Below are positions 54,438-63,105 of a stretch of 64,000 nt of DNA, piece after piece. The number at the start of each line of letters is the position of its first letter. Position 1 is the first letter of the stretch. Made by a program: the position numbers and the translations under genes. The notes under the pieces were generated by a model. It saw nothing but the letters and a program-made list of their open reading frames with translations, did no database searches and had not been told where the DNA came from. The stretch spans positions 62,001 to 126,000 of the forward strand of contig JADJTR010000012.1 in NCBI GenBank assembly GCA_016711085.1, in the 5' to 3' direction. This DNA comes from Phyllobacteriaceae bacterium. Its GTDB lineage: Bacteria; Pseudomonadota; Alphaproteobacteria; Rhizobiales; Rhizobiaceae.

Positions 54438-55036
54438 TGGCGGCGCGCGCATGGCAACGCATGCTGTCGGGCCGCCGGCTCGATTTGCTCGATCCGTCGC
54501 CACTGGATGTCGAGATCGTCGATATCGCCCACGGCCTCGCTCGCGTGGCGCGCTGGAACGGCCAGACGCGCGGCGACCACGCTTTCTCAGTGGCGCAGCA
54601 TTCGCTCGTCGTCGAGGCGATCTTTTCGCGGCTGCATCCCGACTCCACGCCGAGCCATCGCTTGATGGCGCTGCTGCACGACGCGCCGGAATATGTGATC
54701 GGCGACATGATCTCGCCGTTCAAGGCGGTGGTCGGCGGCGGCTACAAGGAGGTGGAGGCGCGGCTGATGCGGGCGATCCATCTGCGCCATGGCTTGCCGC
54801 CGGCGACGCCGGCCAGGGTGAAGACGGCGATCAAGAAGGCCGACGCGGTTGCGGCGTTCCACGAAGCAACCCGCCTCGCCGGATTTTCAGTGGCCGAAGC
54901 GCGCAAATTCTTCGGCGAACCCAAGGTTCCCGGCGATCTGCTTCCTCTTGACCCGATGCCCTCGCCGCGGGCGCAGGCGGCGTTTCTGGCGCGATTCGCC
55001 GCCATCGAAACGGAATTCAGCCGGGAAGCGCAATGA
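54437..55036 (+). CDS. HD-domain phosphohydrolase
   Basis: A 199-residue YfbR-like HD hydrolase. Metal ligands are visible as FSVAQHSLVV (His), ALLHDAPEYVIGD (His-Asp) and a later aspartate in IKKADAVAAF. Relatives remove phosphate from nucleotides. It is translationally coupled to ygfZ. Its last 20 bases overlap the convergent membrane-protein gene. Confidence 0.85.
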   Translation: MAARAWQRMLSGRRLDLLDPSPLDVEIVDIAHGLARVARWNGQTRGDHAFSVAQHSLVVEAIFSRLHPDSTPSHRLMALLHDAPEYVIGDMISPFKAVVGGGYKEVEARLMRAIHLRHGLPPATPARVKTAIKKADAVAAFHEATRLAGFSVAEARKFFGEPKVPGDLLPLDPMPSPRAQAAFLARFAAIETEFSREAQ

Positions 55037-55421
55037 AGGGTTTGACGCCTGCCAATTGCAGCGCCAGGGCGGCGACGAAAAAACCGATCGATACATAGAA
55101 TGCGCCAAGCGCGAAGCGGCCGTAGATTTCGCGCATTGTCGCGGCGAAGGCGAAGCGGGAATGGGTCTCGCGGGGTCGAATGCCTTCGTCGAGATAGAGC
55201 CAAACCTCGGTATGCTGCGGTGGTTTGCGCCCGGCCTCGCGGCTCTTGTAGAGCAGAACCGTCGTCATGATCAGCGTCATGGCGGCGCCGGACCGGAAAC
55301 AGGCGACCGGATCGAACGCCATGCCGACCATGACGCAGAATATCGCCAACGAACCGAAGAATACGGCCCGGCCGATACATTGCAGGGCGACCTGACGATA
55401 GGCTTCAAGCGGGATTCCCAT
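55017..55421 (-). CDS. Hypothetical membrane protein
   Basis: A 134-residue protein with three hydrophobic stretches (residues about 18-35, 42-58, 106-125) flanking a charged segment (REAGRKPPQHTEVWLYLDEG). The phrase TEVWLYLDEGIRPRETHSRF recalls a rhizobial family often encoded singly, but I cannot name it. Its 3' end overlaps the HD-domain gene by 20 bases. Confidence 0.65.
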   Translation of the reverse strand: MGIPLEAYRQVALQCIGRAVFFGSLAIFCVMVGMAFDPVACFRSGAAMTLIMTTVLLYKSREAGRKPPQHTEVWLYLDEGIRPRETHSRFAFAATMREIYGRFALGAFYVSIGFFVAALALQLAGVKPFIALPG

Positions 55422-55615
55422 TGAAGCAGAATGCTTGCGGTAATCGCGAACGGCAAGTCACGATCGCGGGAACGCTCGGCAACCGGAGCCGAAGCCGTAT
55501 GTCGTTTTCCATCATCCCAATCGATCGTTTCCTAACCAGAATTCGTTTTCGCGGGGAGTTGGTCAGCCTTATGGTGGTCGAAATCGGGACGACGATCCCC
55601 AATTCGGGAATAACC

Positions 55616-56839
55616 ATGACCGCACTTCGCGCCGCGCCGCTTCCCCTGCTCCTCATCGCTTGCGGCTGCGTCATCGCTGCGCTGACCTTCGGTCCGCGCT
55701 CGGCCATGGGGTTCTTTCAGTTGCCGATTCTGGCCGACAAGGGCTGGGACCGCTCGACCTTCGGCCTCGCCATGGCGATCCAGAACCTCGCCTGGGGCGT
55801 CGGCGTGCCGTTTTTCGGGGCTGTCGCCGACAGGTTCGGCACCTGGCGTGTGCTGGCGCTTTCGGGCGTGCTCTACGCAAGCGGACTCGCGGTGATGGCA
55901 TTTGCCGGGGCGCCGATTTGGCTGCATGTCGGCGGCGGCCTGCTGATCGGCCTCGCCATCGCATCGGGGTCGTTCGGCATCGTGCTGGCGGCGTTCGCGC
56001 GCAATGTCGCGCCGGAGCAGCGCAACATGGTGTTCGGCATCGGCACGGCGGCGGGATCGGCCGGCATGTTCCTGTTCGCGCCGCTCGGCCAGGGCCTGAT
56101 CGACGCCGTCGGCTGGCATGAGGCGCTCCTGTGGATGGCGGGTCTGATGCTGGTTATCCCGCTGTTCGCCATACCGCTCGCCGGCAACGCCAAGAGCGGC
56201 GCGGCGGCGCGGGCCGAGATGGAGCAATCGATCGGCGAGGCGCTGCGCGAAGCCTTCGGCCACCAATCCTACCTGCTGCTGACCTCGGGCTTTTTCGTCT
56301 GCGGTTTCCAGGTGGCGTTCATCACGGCGCACTTCCCGGCCTATGTGCGCGATATCGGCATCGACGCCCGCTACGCCGTGATCGCGTTGGCGTTGATCGG
56401 GTTTTTCAACATCATCGGCTCGCTTGCCGCCGGAATTATCGGCCAGCGCTATTCCAAGCCGTATTTCCTGGCGCTGATCTACATCGCCCGCTCGATCGCG
56501 GTGACGGCGTTCCTGCTTCTGCCGCAGACGCCGACCTCGATCATCATCTTCGCCATTGTCATGGGCCTGCTTTGGCTGTCGACCGTGCCGCCGACGAACG
56601 CGCTTGTCGCCATCATGTTCGGCACCCGCCATCTCGGCCTGCTCGGCGGCATCGTGTTCTTCTCGCACCAGATCGGCTCTTTCCTCGGCGTCTGGCTCGG
56701 CGGCTATCTCTACGACCTCAATGGCTCGTATGACGGCGTGTGGTGGCTCGGCGTCGCGCTCGGGCTGTTCGCGGCGATCGTGCACTGGCCGATCGCCGAA
56801 CGCCCGGTGGAGCGATTCTCGTCGGCCGCCGCGCCATAG
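55616..56839 (+). CDS. MFS transporter
   Basis: A 407-residue major-facilitator protein with twelve predicted helices. The loop 2-3 motif is GAVADRFGTWRVL, with a second-half equivalent around IGQRYSKPYFL. The N-terminus GFFQLPILADKGWDRSTFGLA resembles the oxalate/formate or monocarboxylate-type group. Substrate unknown. ATG 55616 gives a normal N-terminus; an in-frame ATG at 55571 is possible. Confidence 0.87.
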   Translation: MTALRAAPLPLLLIACGCVIAALTFGPRSAMGFFQLPILADKGWDRSTFGLAMAIQNLAWGVGVPFFGAVADRFGTWRVLALSGVLYASGLAVMAFAGAPIWLHVGGGLLIGLAIASGSFGIVLAAFARNVAPEQRNMVFGIGTAAGSAGMFLFAPLGQGLIDAVGWHEALLWMAGLMLVIPLFAIPLAGNAKSGAAARAEMEQSIGEALREAFGHQSYLLLTSGFFVCGFQVAFITAHFPAYVRDIGIDARYAVIALALIGFFNIIGSLAAGIIGQRYSKPYFLALIYIARSIAVTAFLLLPQTPTSIIIFAIVMGLLWLSTVPPTNALVAIMFGTRHLGLLGGIVFFSHQIGSFLGVWLGGYLYDLNGSYDGVWWLGVALGLFAAIVHWPIAERPVERFSSAAAP

Positions 56840-56910
56840 GGGCATTCGACCGAGCCGATCCGATCACAGCCCCGACGGGACGAAAAATACCGTGCCTGGA
56901 CGAATTGTCG

Positions 56911-56955
56911 TTGACAACCTGAAATTTCATTTGTATATGTGTGCTGCATACATAT
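56911..56955 (+). promoter_or_regulatory. Promoter and operator of the 56.97-kb operon
   Basis: TTGACA (56911-56916) and TATATG (56934-56939) are separated by 17 bases. Overlapping the -10 is a 21-base inverted repeat: ATATGTGTGC, a central T, then GCATACATAT, with one mismatch. A related sequence lies before the MarR gene at 58955. GGAGG precedes the first ATG. Confidence 0.7.
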
Positions 56956-56970
56956 TATTTGGAGGATCAA

Positions 56971-57939
56971 ATGTCGAAGCCCCGTTTGTTACCAAACTCG
57001 CTGGTGCGAAACGCCAATCGACCGCAGATTTCGCCAGCTTTTCCCGTCGTGGAGTGCCCTTCGCGCTCCGATTTTCCGGTGACGCGTTCCGACACCGACG
57101 TCCTCGACGAGGTCTTGGCGTGGTTTCGCGATTGCCTGCTCTGTCTTGCCGGACGGCGCGAATTCAATCGCGGCCGCTATATGATCGAGATCGCCACGAA
57201 AGAAACGGTCAAGGACATTTTCCGCCGTTTTTCCGTGAGTCTCAGAAGCGGCGAGAAAATCGCCTGCCTCTTCGTTTTCAACGCCCCGCGTCACTACGCC
57301 GGGCATGGCGGAGCGGAAGAGGCTTTCGCCTTCCTCGCCGAACAAATCGAAGTGTTGGGCGACGTCCCGGCCTGGCGACTTGCCGACGGCGAGGCGTTGT
57401 CGACAACCATCCGTCTCGTCTGCCCGGTGACGGGAATAGAAACAGATTTCGATGACTTCGAGTGCATCGCTTTCTGCCCCCAGTCGGACGATCGCGACGA
57501 TCCGCTCTACGATCCGTTGATGGCGGCGCCCCATGTTTGCGTGAACATGGCTTCCGATGTTTTCGCATTTTCCTCGTTCGTCCGCGATGCCTCGGTGGCC
57601 AAGTTCGGCGTTCCGCCGCACGAAATCGGCGATCCCGAAATCCTGGAGCCGTTTTTCCTGCCATGCGTGGAACGCTGGCATCGCCTGGCGTCTTCAACCA
57701 TCGATCGCTTCGAGGCGGCGACCGGCACTTCGCGCTGCCCGGTGCATGTCACCGCAAGCGGGAACAGTTGGATCGCGGCACACAAGGATCCTGCCTTCGC
57801 CGAACGCGAAAAGCGTGTCCGCGAACACGCGTTGCCCAACATTTACGGCCGCCGCATCGCCGAAGCCTGGCTCGATCACTTCCGCGGCTTCGTCCCTTAT
57901 CGCGGCGCCGGTCTCGCCCGCCAAGGAGTGCTGCAATGA
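56971..57939 (+). CDS. Hypothetical protein, first gene of MarR-linked operon
   Basis: A 322-residue soluble protein without signal peptide or membrane segment. I do not recognise a family. Notable stretches are WFRDCLLCLAGRREFNRGRY near residue 50, FDDFECIAFCPQSDDRDDP, FFLPCVERWHRLASS and VTASGNSWIAAHKDP. It has seven cysteines, some in pairs. GGAGG lies six bases before the ATG and a near-ideal promoter overlapped by an inverted repeat is upstream. It is coupled through a 37-codon ORF to an EamA transporter, so it may act on the compound that is exported. Confidence 0.7.
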   Translation: MSKPRLLPNSLVRNANRPQISPAFPVVECPSRSDFPVTRSDTDVLDEVLAWFRDCLLCLAGRREFNRGRYMIEIATKETVKDIFRRFSVSLRSGEKIACLFVFNAPRHYAGHGGAEEAFAFLAEQIEVLGDVPAWRLADGEALSTTIRLVCPVTGIETDFDDFECIAFCPQSDDRDDPLYDPLMAAPHVCVNMASDVFAFSSFVRDASVAKFGVPPHEIGDPEILEPFFLPCVERWHRLASSTIDRFEAATGTSRCPVHVTASGNSWIAAHKDPAFAEREKRVREHALPNIYGRRIAEAWLDHFRGFVPYRGAGLARQGVLQ

Positions 57940-58049
57940 CCTACCTCTCCATGATCTCGATTTTCACCGATTTGGAACGGGCGATATCCTGGTTGGTTTT
58001 CGGCGAATTGCCGCGCAACCGGAAAAATGAAGGGAGAAAGACGCCATGA
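57936..58049 (+). CDS. 37-residue micro-ORF coupled on both sides
   Basis: MTYLSMISIFTDLERAISWL continues with VFGELPRNRKNEGRKTP. It starts in an ATGA overlap with the upstream gene's stop, with AAGGAG seven bases before, and ends in an ATGA overlap with the EamA start. The N-terminal 24 residues could form a hydrophobic or amphipathic helix, the rest is basic. Either a real micro-protein or a leader that couples translation of its neighbours. Confidence 0.6.
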   Translation: MTYLSMISIFTDLERAISWLVFGELPRNRKNEGRKTP

Positions 58050-58951
58050 GAAAAATCGCGCTTGCCATGCTCTTCCTCAATCCGGTTCTTTGGGCGTCGT
58101 TTTACGCCGTTTCCAAAGACGCGCTCGACGCCGTCGATCCCCTCGGATTTTCGACGCTGGAACTCACCATCGCCGCCCTTCCGGCGATGGCCTTGCTGAT
58201 CATGCGGCGGAAGGCCGTCACCCGGCGCGAAGTTGTTTCGGGTCTGCGACTCGGGGTGAGCCTCTATCTGGCGGTGATCGGCAGCACGATCGCCGTTTAC
58301 TTCACCACCGCGACCAACACCGCCTTCTTCCCGGCGCTGAACGGCGCGTTCGCCGCGGCGATCGCAACGCTTTTCCTCGGCCAAAAACTCGGCAAGGGCA
58401 TCTGGATATCGGCATTGCTGGCGACTGTTGGCGCGATTGTGCTGATCTCGCAATCGGCCGCCAGCGGCGGCGACATCCGTGGCGACACGATCGCGCTCGC
58501 CGCCGCGTTGGCCTACACAATCTATATTTTCGTGGTCGACTACAATGCGCGAAGCGGCGGCGACAGCCTCGATCTCTGGTCCGTTTGCGCGCTGGAGGTC
58601 ATGACCATGGCCGGTTTGGGGTGGGTGGTGACGCTGGCGACCGGCGGACCGGACATTACGGCTTGGTCCAATCCCGAAACGCTGCTTGCGGGCGTGTATA
58701 TCGGCCTTTTCACGACCGTTGCGCCAACGATCATCGCCCTCTTCTTCCAGCGCCATGTGAACCCGGTGACGGTCGCCATGATCTATGTTCTGGAACCGAT
58801 CTGGGGCGCCATCGCCGCGGCGCTTGTCAACGGGGAGCAATTGACGGCCATCGGCTACGGCGGCGGCGTGCTGATCGTGCTCGGATCGTTCATCGGCGCA
58901 GCCCAGCCCGAAGCCGAAGACCAGTTGGAGCCGGTGGCGGCCGGTGAGTAA
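58046..58951 (+). CDS. EamA/DMT family transporter
   Basis: A 301-residue ten-helix drug/metabolite transporter made of two EamA repeats. The first has FLNPVLWASFYAVSKDALDA and ends TNTAFFPALNGAFAAAIATL; the second ends with FFQRHVNPVTVAMIYVLEPI. It probably exports a small metabolite; the substrate is unknown. GGGAG precedes the ATG, which overlaps the stop of the 37-residue ORF. A MarR regulator gene follows, with its own promoter. Confidence 0.88.
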   Translation: MRKIALAMLFLNPVLWASFYAVSKDALDAVDPLGFSTLELTIAALPAMALLIMRRKAVTRREVVSGLRLGVSLYLAVIGSTIAVYFTTATNTAFFPALNGAFAAAIATLFLGQKLGKGIWISALLATVGAIVLISQSAASGGDIRGDTIALAAALAYTIYIFVVDYNARSGGDSLDLWSVCALEVMTMAGLGWVVTLATGGPDITAWSNPETLLAGVYIGLFTTVAPTIIALFFQRHVNPVTVAMIYVLEPIWGAIAAALVNGEQLTAIGYGGGVLIVLGSFIGAAQPEAEDQLEPVAAGE

Positions 58952-58954
58952 TTT

Positions 58955-58994
58955 TATATGCATGCATTGCACATTTTTGTGCCTGTGCTATAAG
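58955..58994 (+). promoter_or_regulatory. Promoter and operator of the marR gene
   Basis: TTGCAC (58967-58972) and TATAAG (58989-58994) are 16 bases apart. The -35 overlaps ATATGCATGCATTGCACAT (from about 58956). In reverse orientation this matches the operator at 56935 at about 15 of 19 positions, which suggests both are bound by the MarR protein. Confidence 0.55.
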
Positions 58995-59024
58995 TTCGAC
59001 GTTTTTCAAGAGGTGCGAGGCGAG

Positions 59025-59576
59025 ATGACCGAGACCCAACATGTCGAGAATGGCGAGGTCCAGCGCCTCGCCAATGTCCTTGGCGCTTTTTCCCTGGCGT
59101 TGGGCGACAAGATCGCCCGGGCAATCGCCGAAGCCAGCGATTTGGGGGTCATGGCGTCGGCTGCGCTGATCCAGATCGGCCAGAATCCGGGGCTTTCCAT
59201 CGAGCAACTCCGCCGGTTTCTCGGCCTGTCGCACTCTGCGGCTGTGCGGATCATCGACCAGTTCGAGCGCGACGGGCTGGCCGGCCGTGTCCGCGGCGCG
59301 GTCAAGGATTCACGCGTCACCTCGCTGTCGCTGTCTAAGGAAGGCGAGGCGCTGATGGAGCGCATGCTGGCGGCCCGCCATGACGTCGCTTTGGCGCTGC
59401 TCGATCCGCTCAACGACGCGGAGCGCGCCGCGCTGGCGCGACTGATGGACAAGACCATCGGCAAGATCGTCGACGCCGGCGACGATCAGGATGTCGTCTG
59501 CCGCCTGTGCGACCTGCGCACCTGTCCGGACGAACGCTGTCCGGTGACGAACGCCCATCCTGTCGCCGCGATGTAG
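59025..59576 (+). CDS. MarR family regulator with C-terminal cysteine cluster
   Basis: A 183-residue winged-helix protein. The DNA-binding part is LSIEQLRRFLGLSHSAAVRI with wing AVKDSRVTSLSLSKEG. After the dimerisation helix comes a cysteine cluster VCRLCDLRTCPDERCPV (C-x2-C-x4-C-x4-C), which could bind a metal or sense thiols. It probably represses itself and the operon starting at 56971, given the similar operator sequences. The GAGGCGAG before ATG 59025 is a suitable binding site. Confidence 0.87.
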   Translation: MTETQHVENGEVQRLANVLGAFSLALGDKIARAIAEASDLGVMASAALIQIGQNPGLSIEQLRRFLGLSHSAAVRIIDQFERDGLAGRVRGAVKDSRVTSLSLSKEGEALMERMLAARHDVALALLDPLNDAERAALARLMDKTIGKIVDAGDDQDVVCRLCDLRTCPDERCPVTNAHPVAAM

Positions 59577-59579
59577 AGC

Positions 59580-62315
59580 CTACCCGGCCTTCTTCGTCAG
59601 CAGGCGCTGGTAGAACAAGCCAATGCCGATCAGGACGAGGCCGAGCGCGATGAAGGAAAAGGCGCGCAACGCCCCCTCCAGTTCCGACATGTCGAACAGG
59701 AAGACCTTGGCGACGGCGAGCACGACGAGGATCGCCGAACCGAAGCGCAACACCAGCGAATTCAATCGTACGCCGAGGAACAGCGTGACCACGCCGAGCG
59801 TCAGCCACAGCGCCGAATAGGTCCAGGTTTCGAGCGGTTCGAGGCCTTTCCAGTAACCGATGAACTCGCCCTTGAACCAGCGGCGCGCCGACAGCGTGGC
59901 GTAGACAAACACCAGCAGAGCACCCGCCGCCGTCAGCGCCCGCACCCAAAACAACGGACGATACGGCCGGGCGAACAAAGCCAGGCCGCCAAGGGCGAGA
60001 CCGGGCAGAAGATAAGCGAGCAGCAGCAGGTTGACGAACGGAATTGTCCCCGTCGAGGCGTTGGTCACCAGCGGGTTGAGCGCCAGCAGGTGGCCAAAAA
60101 GAACCAGCGCCAGCGAGATGACGCCGAGCACCATCGATCCCTCGCGAAACACCGGGCTCGCCGCGCGCCGGTCGAGCGCCACCAGCACCGCGCCGCCGCC
60201 GATGGCGATCAATGAATCGATGGCGGTTTCGGCCAGTTGCGGTTCCGACCCGTCGAGCACGCCTCCATTGATGGCGTGCCGCACCAGCATGCCGGCGCCG
60301 ACGAGCGCCAGCACCGCCGCCATGCCCTGCCCCAGCAATTCGGGCGAACCGCGCGGCGTTCCGCGCAACGCCCACGCCGCGGCGGAGAACGCGGCGGCGG
60401 GCAGGAGATAGCCAGGCAGCAGATAGTTGAACACCGGCAGGGTTCCGAGCGACGCCGCGCCAATCAGGGTGGGGTCGAACGCCATGCGGCCAAGGAGGAC
60501 GACCGCCATCGCGGCGGCGATCCAGGTGAGCACGGCGGCCGGGCGTTTGAGCCAGCCATAGGCGATTGTCGCGGCGGCGAGTGCGACGAGCATGGTCGTC
60601 GTCGCCGGACCGGAACCGGCGTGAAGCGCGGCGAGCAGCGCCAGCGCCGCGCCAATCCAAAGCACCGACATCGGCCAGCCGGCGAAGGCTTTTTCGTCGC
60701 GTCCGATCGTTTCGCCGGCATAGAAAAGCCCGCCGGCAAGCGCCGCCAACAACAAGGCATGCAGGAAGTCGATTTCGGGATTGCCGTAGCCGAGCCACGA
60801 GGCCGTGACGAGCGCCACCGGCGCGAGCGCCGCGGCGGCTGCCCACAGCCCGCCTCGCAAAGGCGCGGCCGAGGCGTGACGGCCGGCAAACCAGATGCCG
60901 CCGGCAAGCATCGCCAGGCCGACCGGAACCGCAAAGCCAAGGAATTGCGGGCGTGTCAGCGTCTGGACGAACCGGAACTGCACTTCGCTGCCGCGCAGCA
61001 GCAGCAACAGGCTCGATTCGTCGCCGACAACGGCGCGTATGGCGAATCCGACCGCCACAACCGTCGCCGCGACAAGGCCGGCGGTGGCGTCGGCGCGCCA
61101 TGCGGCCGCGCCGGCAAGGGCCAACACCAGCGCCGCCGCGACAAGCGCGCCGCCCAGGGCGACAAGGTCGCCGTCCGTGCCGAGCATCAACGCCGCCAGG
61201 CCCACCGGCACCGCCACGGCCAGGCCGACTGGATCGGCGACGCCGGCAAAACGGGCTTCGCCGACCGCCTTGCGGTCGCGTAGCCACAGGACGATCAGCG
61301 CGGCGATCATGACGAGCCCGATGAAGGCGGAGGGCCAGACGCCATTCGCTGCGCCATCGGCGAGATAGACCAGCAGCCACAGGCCGGCGCCAATTTCGGC
61401 GGCGAGCATCAGCGGTAGCCAGCGGCGATGGCGGGCGATGAAAGCGGCGGCGCCGAGTGCGACGGCGACTTCGATGAACAATGCCCAGGCGTTGGGCGCA
61501 TGCGACGACACCAGCAAAGGCGCGGCGTAAGCGCCGACCAGGCCGACGCCGGCGAGCGCCTGTCCGTGCACAAGGGCGGCGGCCATGGTGGCGATCCCGA
61601 TCAAGGCGAGCAGGGCAAAGGCCGCGCCGGGACCGATGAAGCCGTAAACCCCGTGCGCGGCGTAGACGACGGCGAACAAGGTGAAAGCGCCGGCGGCGGT
61701 GAGGATGCCGGGCAGATAGGCGGCGTTGTCGCCGGCGGCCTTGACGACGAAGCCGGTGCGGCGAATGAACTCACCGCCGGCGATCAACGCCGCGCCGAAC
61801 AGGGCGCCGAGCATCAGGCGCGCCGTCGGTCCGAGCAGGCCGGCTTCGATGGTGTAGCGCACCAGGAACGCTCCGCCGAGCGCCAGCGCCAGACCGCCGA
61901 CCCAGACGGCCCAGCGCGTGCCGAGCGCGGTCTCGATATCGGGCTTGCCCGCTGGCATGGCGTCGGGCGCCGGCGCATCCGCGACAGGAGGCGGCGACCA
62001 TGGGCCGAGCTCGATCGGCGCCTCGTCTTTCGGTTCGAGCGAAGGCAGCGGCTCGGAAACCGTTTTCGCAACAATGGTCGCGGCCGGCGCGGCTTCTTGC
62101 GATCCGGCGGCCGCCGATTCCGGTTTCGGCGCCGGGGCGATCGTTCGGCGCGCCGGCGCGCCCTCTTCGATCTGCGATCGCAACTTCATCAGCAGATCGC
62201 GCAGATTGGCGAGTTCGAACTCGACAGCGTTGAGCCGGCCGCTTTGCCGCCACAGCAGGACGCCGAGCGCGACGATGAGCAACAGAAGGAGAATGGAACC
62301 CGTTCCAAAATACAT
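59580..62315 (-). CDS. DUF2339 multi-pass membrane protein
   Basis: A 911-residue protein. A short N-terminal membrane segment (ILLLLLIVALGVLLW) is followed by a coiled coil (LNAVEFELANLRDLLMKLRS), a Pro/Ala-rich linker, and then 20 or more membrane helices from about residue 135 starting GTRWAVWVGGLALALGGAFL. That WAVWVGGLALALG stretch is the hallmark of the DUF2339 family. The function is unknown; size and topology suggest a large integral membrane complex component. It converges with the marR gene (3 bases). Confidence 0.88.
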   Translation of the reverse strand: MYFGTGSILLLLLIVALGVLLWRQSGRLNAVEFELANLRDLLMKLRSQIEEGAPARRTIAPAPKPESAAAGSQEAAPAATIVAKTVSEPLPSLEPKDEAPIELGPWSPPPVADAPAPDAMPAGKPDIETALGTRWAVWVGGLALALGGAFLVRYTIEAGLLGPTARLMLGALFGAALIAGGEFIRRTGFVVKAAGDNAAYLPGILTAAGAFTLFAVVYAAHGVYGFIGPGAAFALLALIGIATMAAALVHGQALAGVGLVGAYAAPLLVSSHAPNAWALFIEVAVALGAAAFIARHRRWLPLMLAAEIGAGLWLLVYLADGAANGVWPSAFIGLVMIAALIVLWLRDRKAVGEARFAGVADPVGLAVAVPVGLAALMLGTDGDLVALGGALVAAALVLALAGAAAWRADATAGLVAATVVAVGFAIRAVVGDESSLLLLLRGSEVQFRFVQTLTRPQFLGFAVPVGLAMLAGGIWFAGRHASAAPLRGGLWAAAAALAPVALVTASWLGYGNPEIDFLHALLLAALAGGLFYAGETIGRDEKAFAGWPMSVLWIGAALALLAALHAGSGPATTTMLVALAAATIAYGWLKRPAAVLTWIAAAMAVVLLGRMAFDPTLIGAASLGTLPVFNYLLPGYLLPAAAFSAAAWALRGTPRGSPELLGQGMAAVLALVGAGMLVRHAINGGVLDGSEPQLAETAIDSLIAIGGGAVLVALDRRAASPVFREGSMVLGVISLALVLFGHLLALNPLVTNASTGTIPFVNLLLLAYLLPGLALGGLALFARPYRPLFWVRALTAAGALLVFVYATLSARRWFKGEFIGYWKGLEPLETWTYSALWLTLGVVTLFLGVRLNSLVLRFGSAILVVLAVAKVFLFDMSELEGALRAFSFIALGLVLIGIGLFYQRLLTKKAG

Positions 62316-62340
62316 CGGTCGCTTCCTTGCGGTTGCCGAA

Positions 62341-63087
62341 TCAGGCCGCGGCGTCGCCGCGGCTGGTCGAACGCACTACGGATGCAATGTAACTGCGGCG
62401 GGTTTCGGGCTCCTCGACGCCGCGCGCCCCCCAGACATGGCGGGTGAGGAAATGCCCGGTCAGCCGAAAGGCGTCGACGACGGAATTGGCGTCGGCGCGC
62501 CGCCCGGCGGCGAAATCGAGAAACGCCGGCAAGGGCAGCAGCCGGTCGGCCCAGGGCTCGCCGGCAAGGCGCGACACGGCGCGGCCGGTTTTCGGCGACA
62601 CATAGGCCAGATCGGCGCGCCCGCCCGTGGCGGCGCATTCGGCCAGATCGAGGCCGAAACCCAATTCGTCGAGCACCATCAGTTCGAATCGCGCCACCAG
62701 TTCGGCCCCCGACAGGGGTTCCGCGAGGTGATCGAGCACCAGCGCCAGCGTCTCGAACAGGCGCGGATGCGGATCGCGCTCAGGAATGAGGCGAAGATGG
62801 GCGGCAAGCGTCTGCACGCCATGGATGGCGCAGGCGCTTTCCATCAGGCGGCCGGCGATCAGATCGAGCGGCTCGACGGCGAACTGGCCGAGATGTTCGT
62901 CGAGGCGGGCGCGCCACGCCAGCTCCACCCGGTTGCCGGGCTGCAAGACCGGCTGCTGGCGGCGCGAACGGCCGCCGCGCACCAGGCCCAGGTGCCGGCC
63001 GTGCCCGCGTGTCATCACCTCGACGATGGCGCTGGTTTCGCCATGCCTGCGAACGCCGAGGATGATTCCTTCGTCGCGCCATTCCAT
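62341..63087 (-). CDS. recO: DNA repair protein RecO
   Basis: A 248-residue recombination mediator that helps load RecA with RecR. The N-terminal OB fold begins MEWRDEGIILGVRRHGETSA; the C-terminal helical domain has the LDLAECAATGGRADLAYVSP stretch with the conserved cysteine, and FLTRHVWG. The single cysteine is usual for alphaproteobacterial RecO. It follows era on the same strand (18 bases), the normal era-recO order. Confidence 0.93.
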   Translation of the reverse strand: MEWRDEGIILGVRRHGETSAIVEVMTRGHGRHLGLVRGGRSRRQQPVLQPGNRVELAWRARLDEHLGQFAVEPLDLIAGRLMESACAIHGVQTLAAHLRLIPERDPHPRLFETLALVLDHLAEPLSGAELVARFELMVLDELGFGLDLAECAATGGRADLAYVSPKTGRAVSRLAGEPWADRLLPLPAFLDFAAGRRADANSVVDAFRLTGHFLTRHVWGARGVEEPETRRSYIASVVRSTSRGDAAA

Positions 63088-63105
63088 GCAGCGATGGTTT
63101 ACCTG

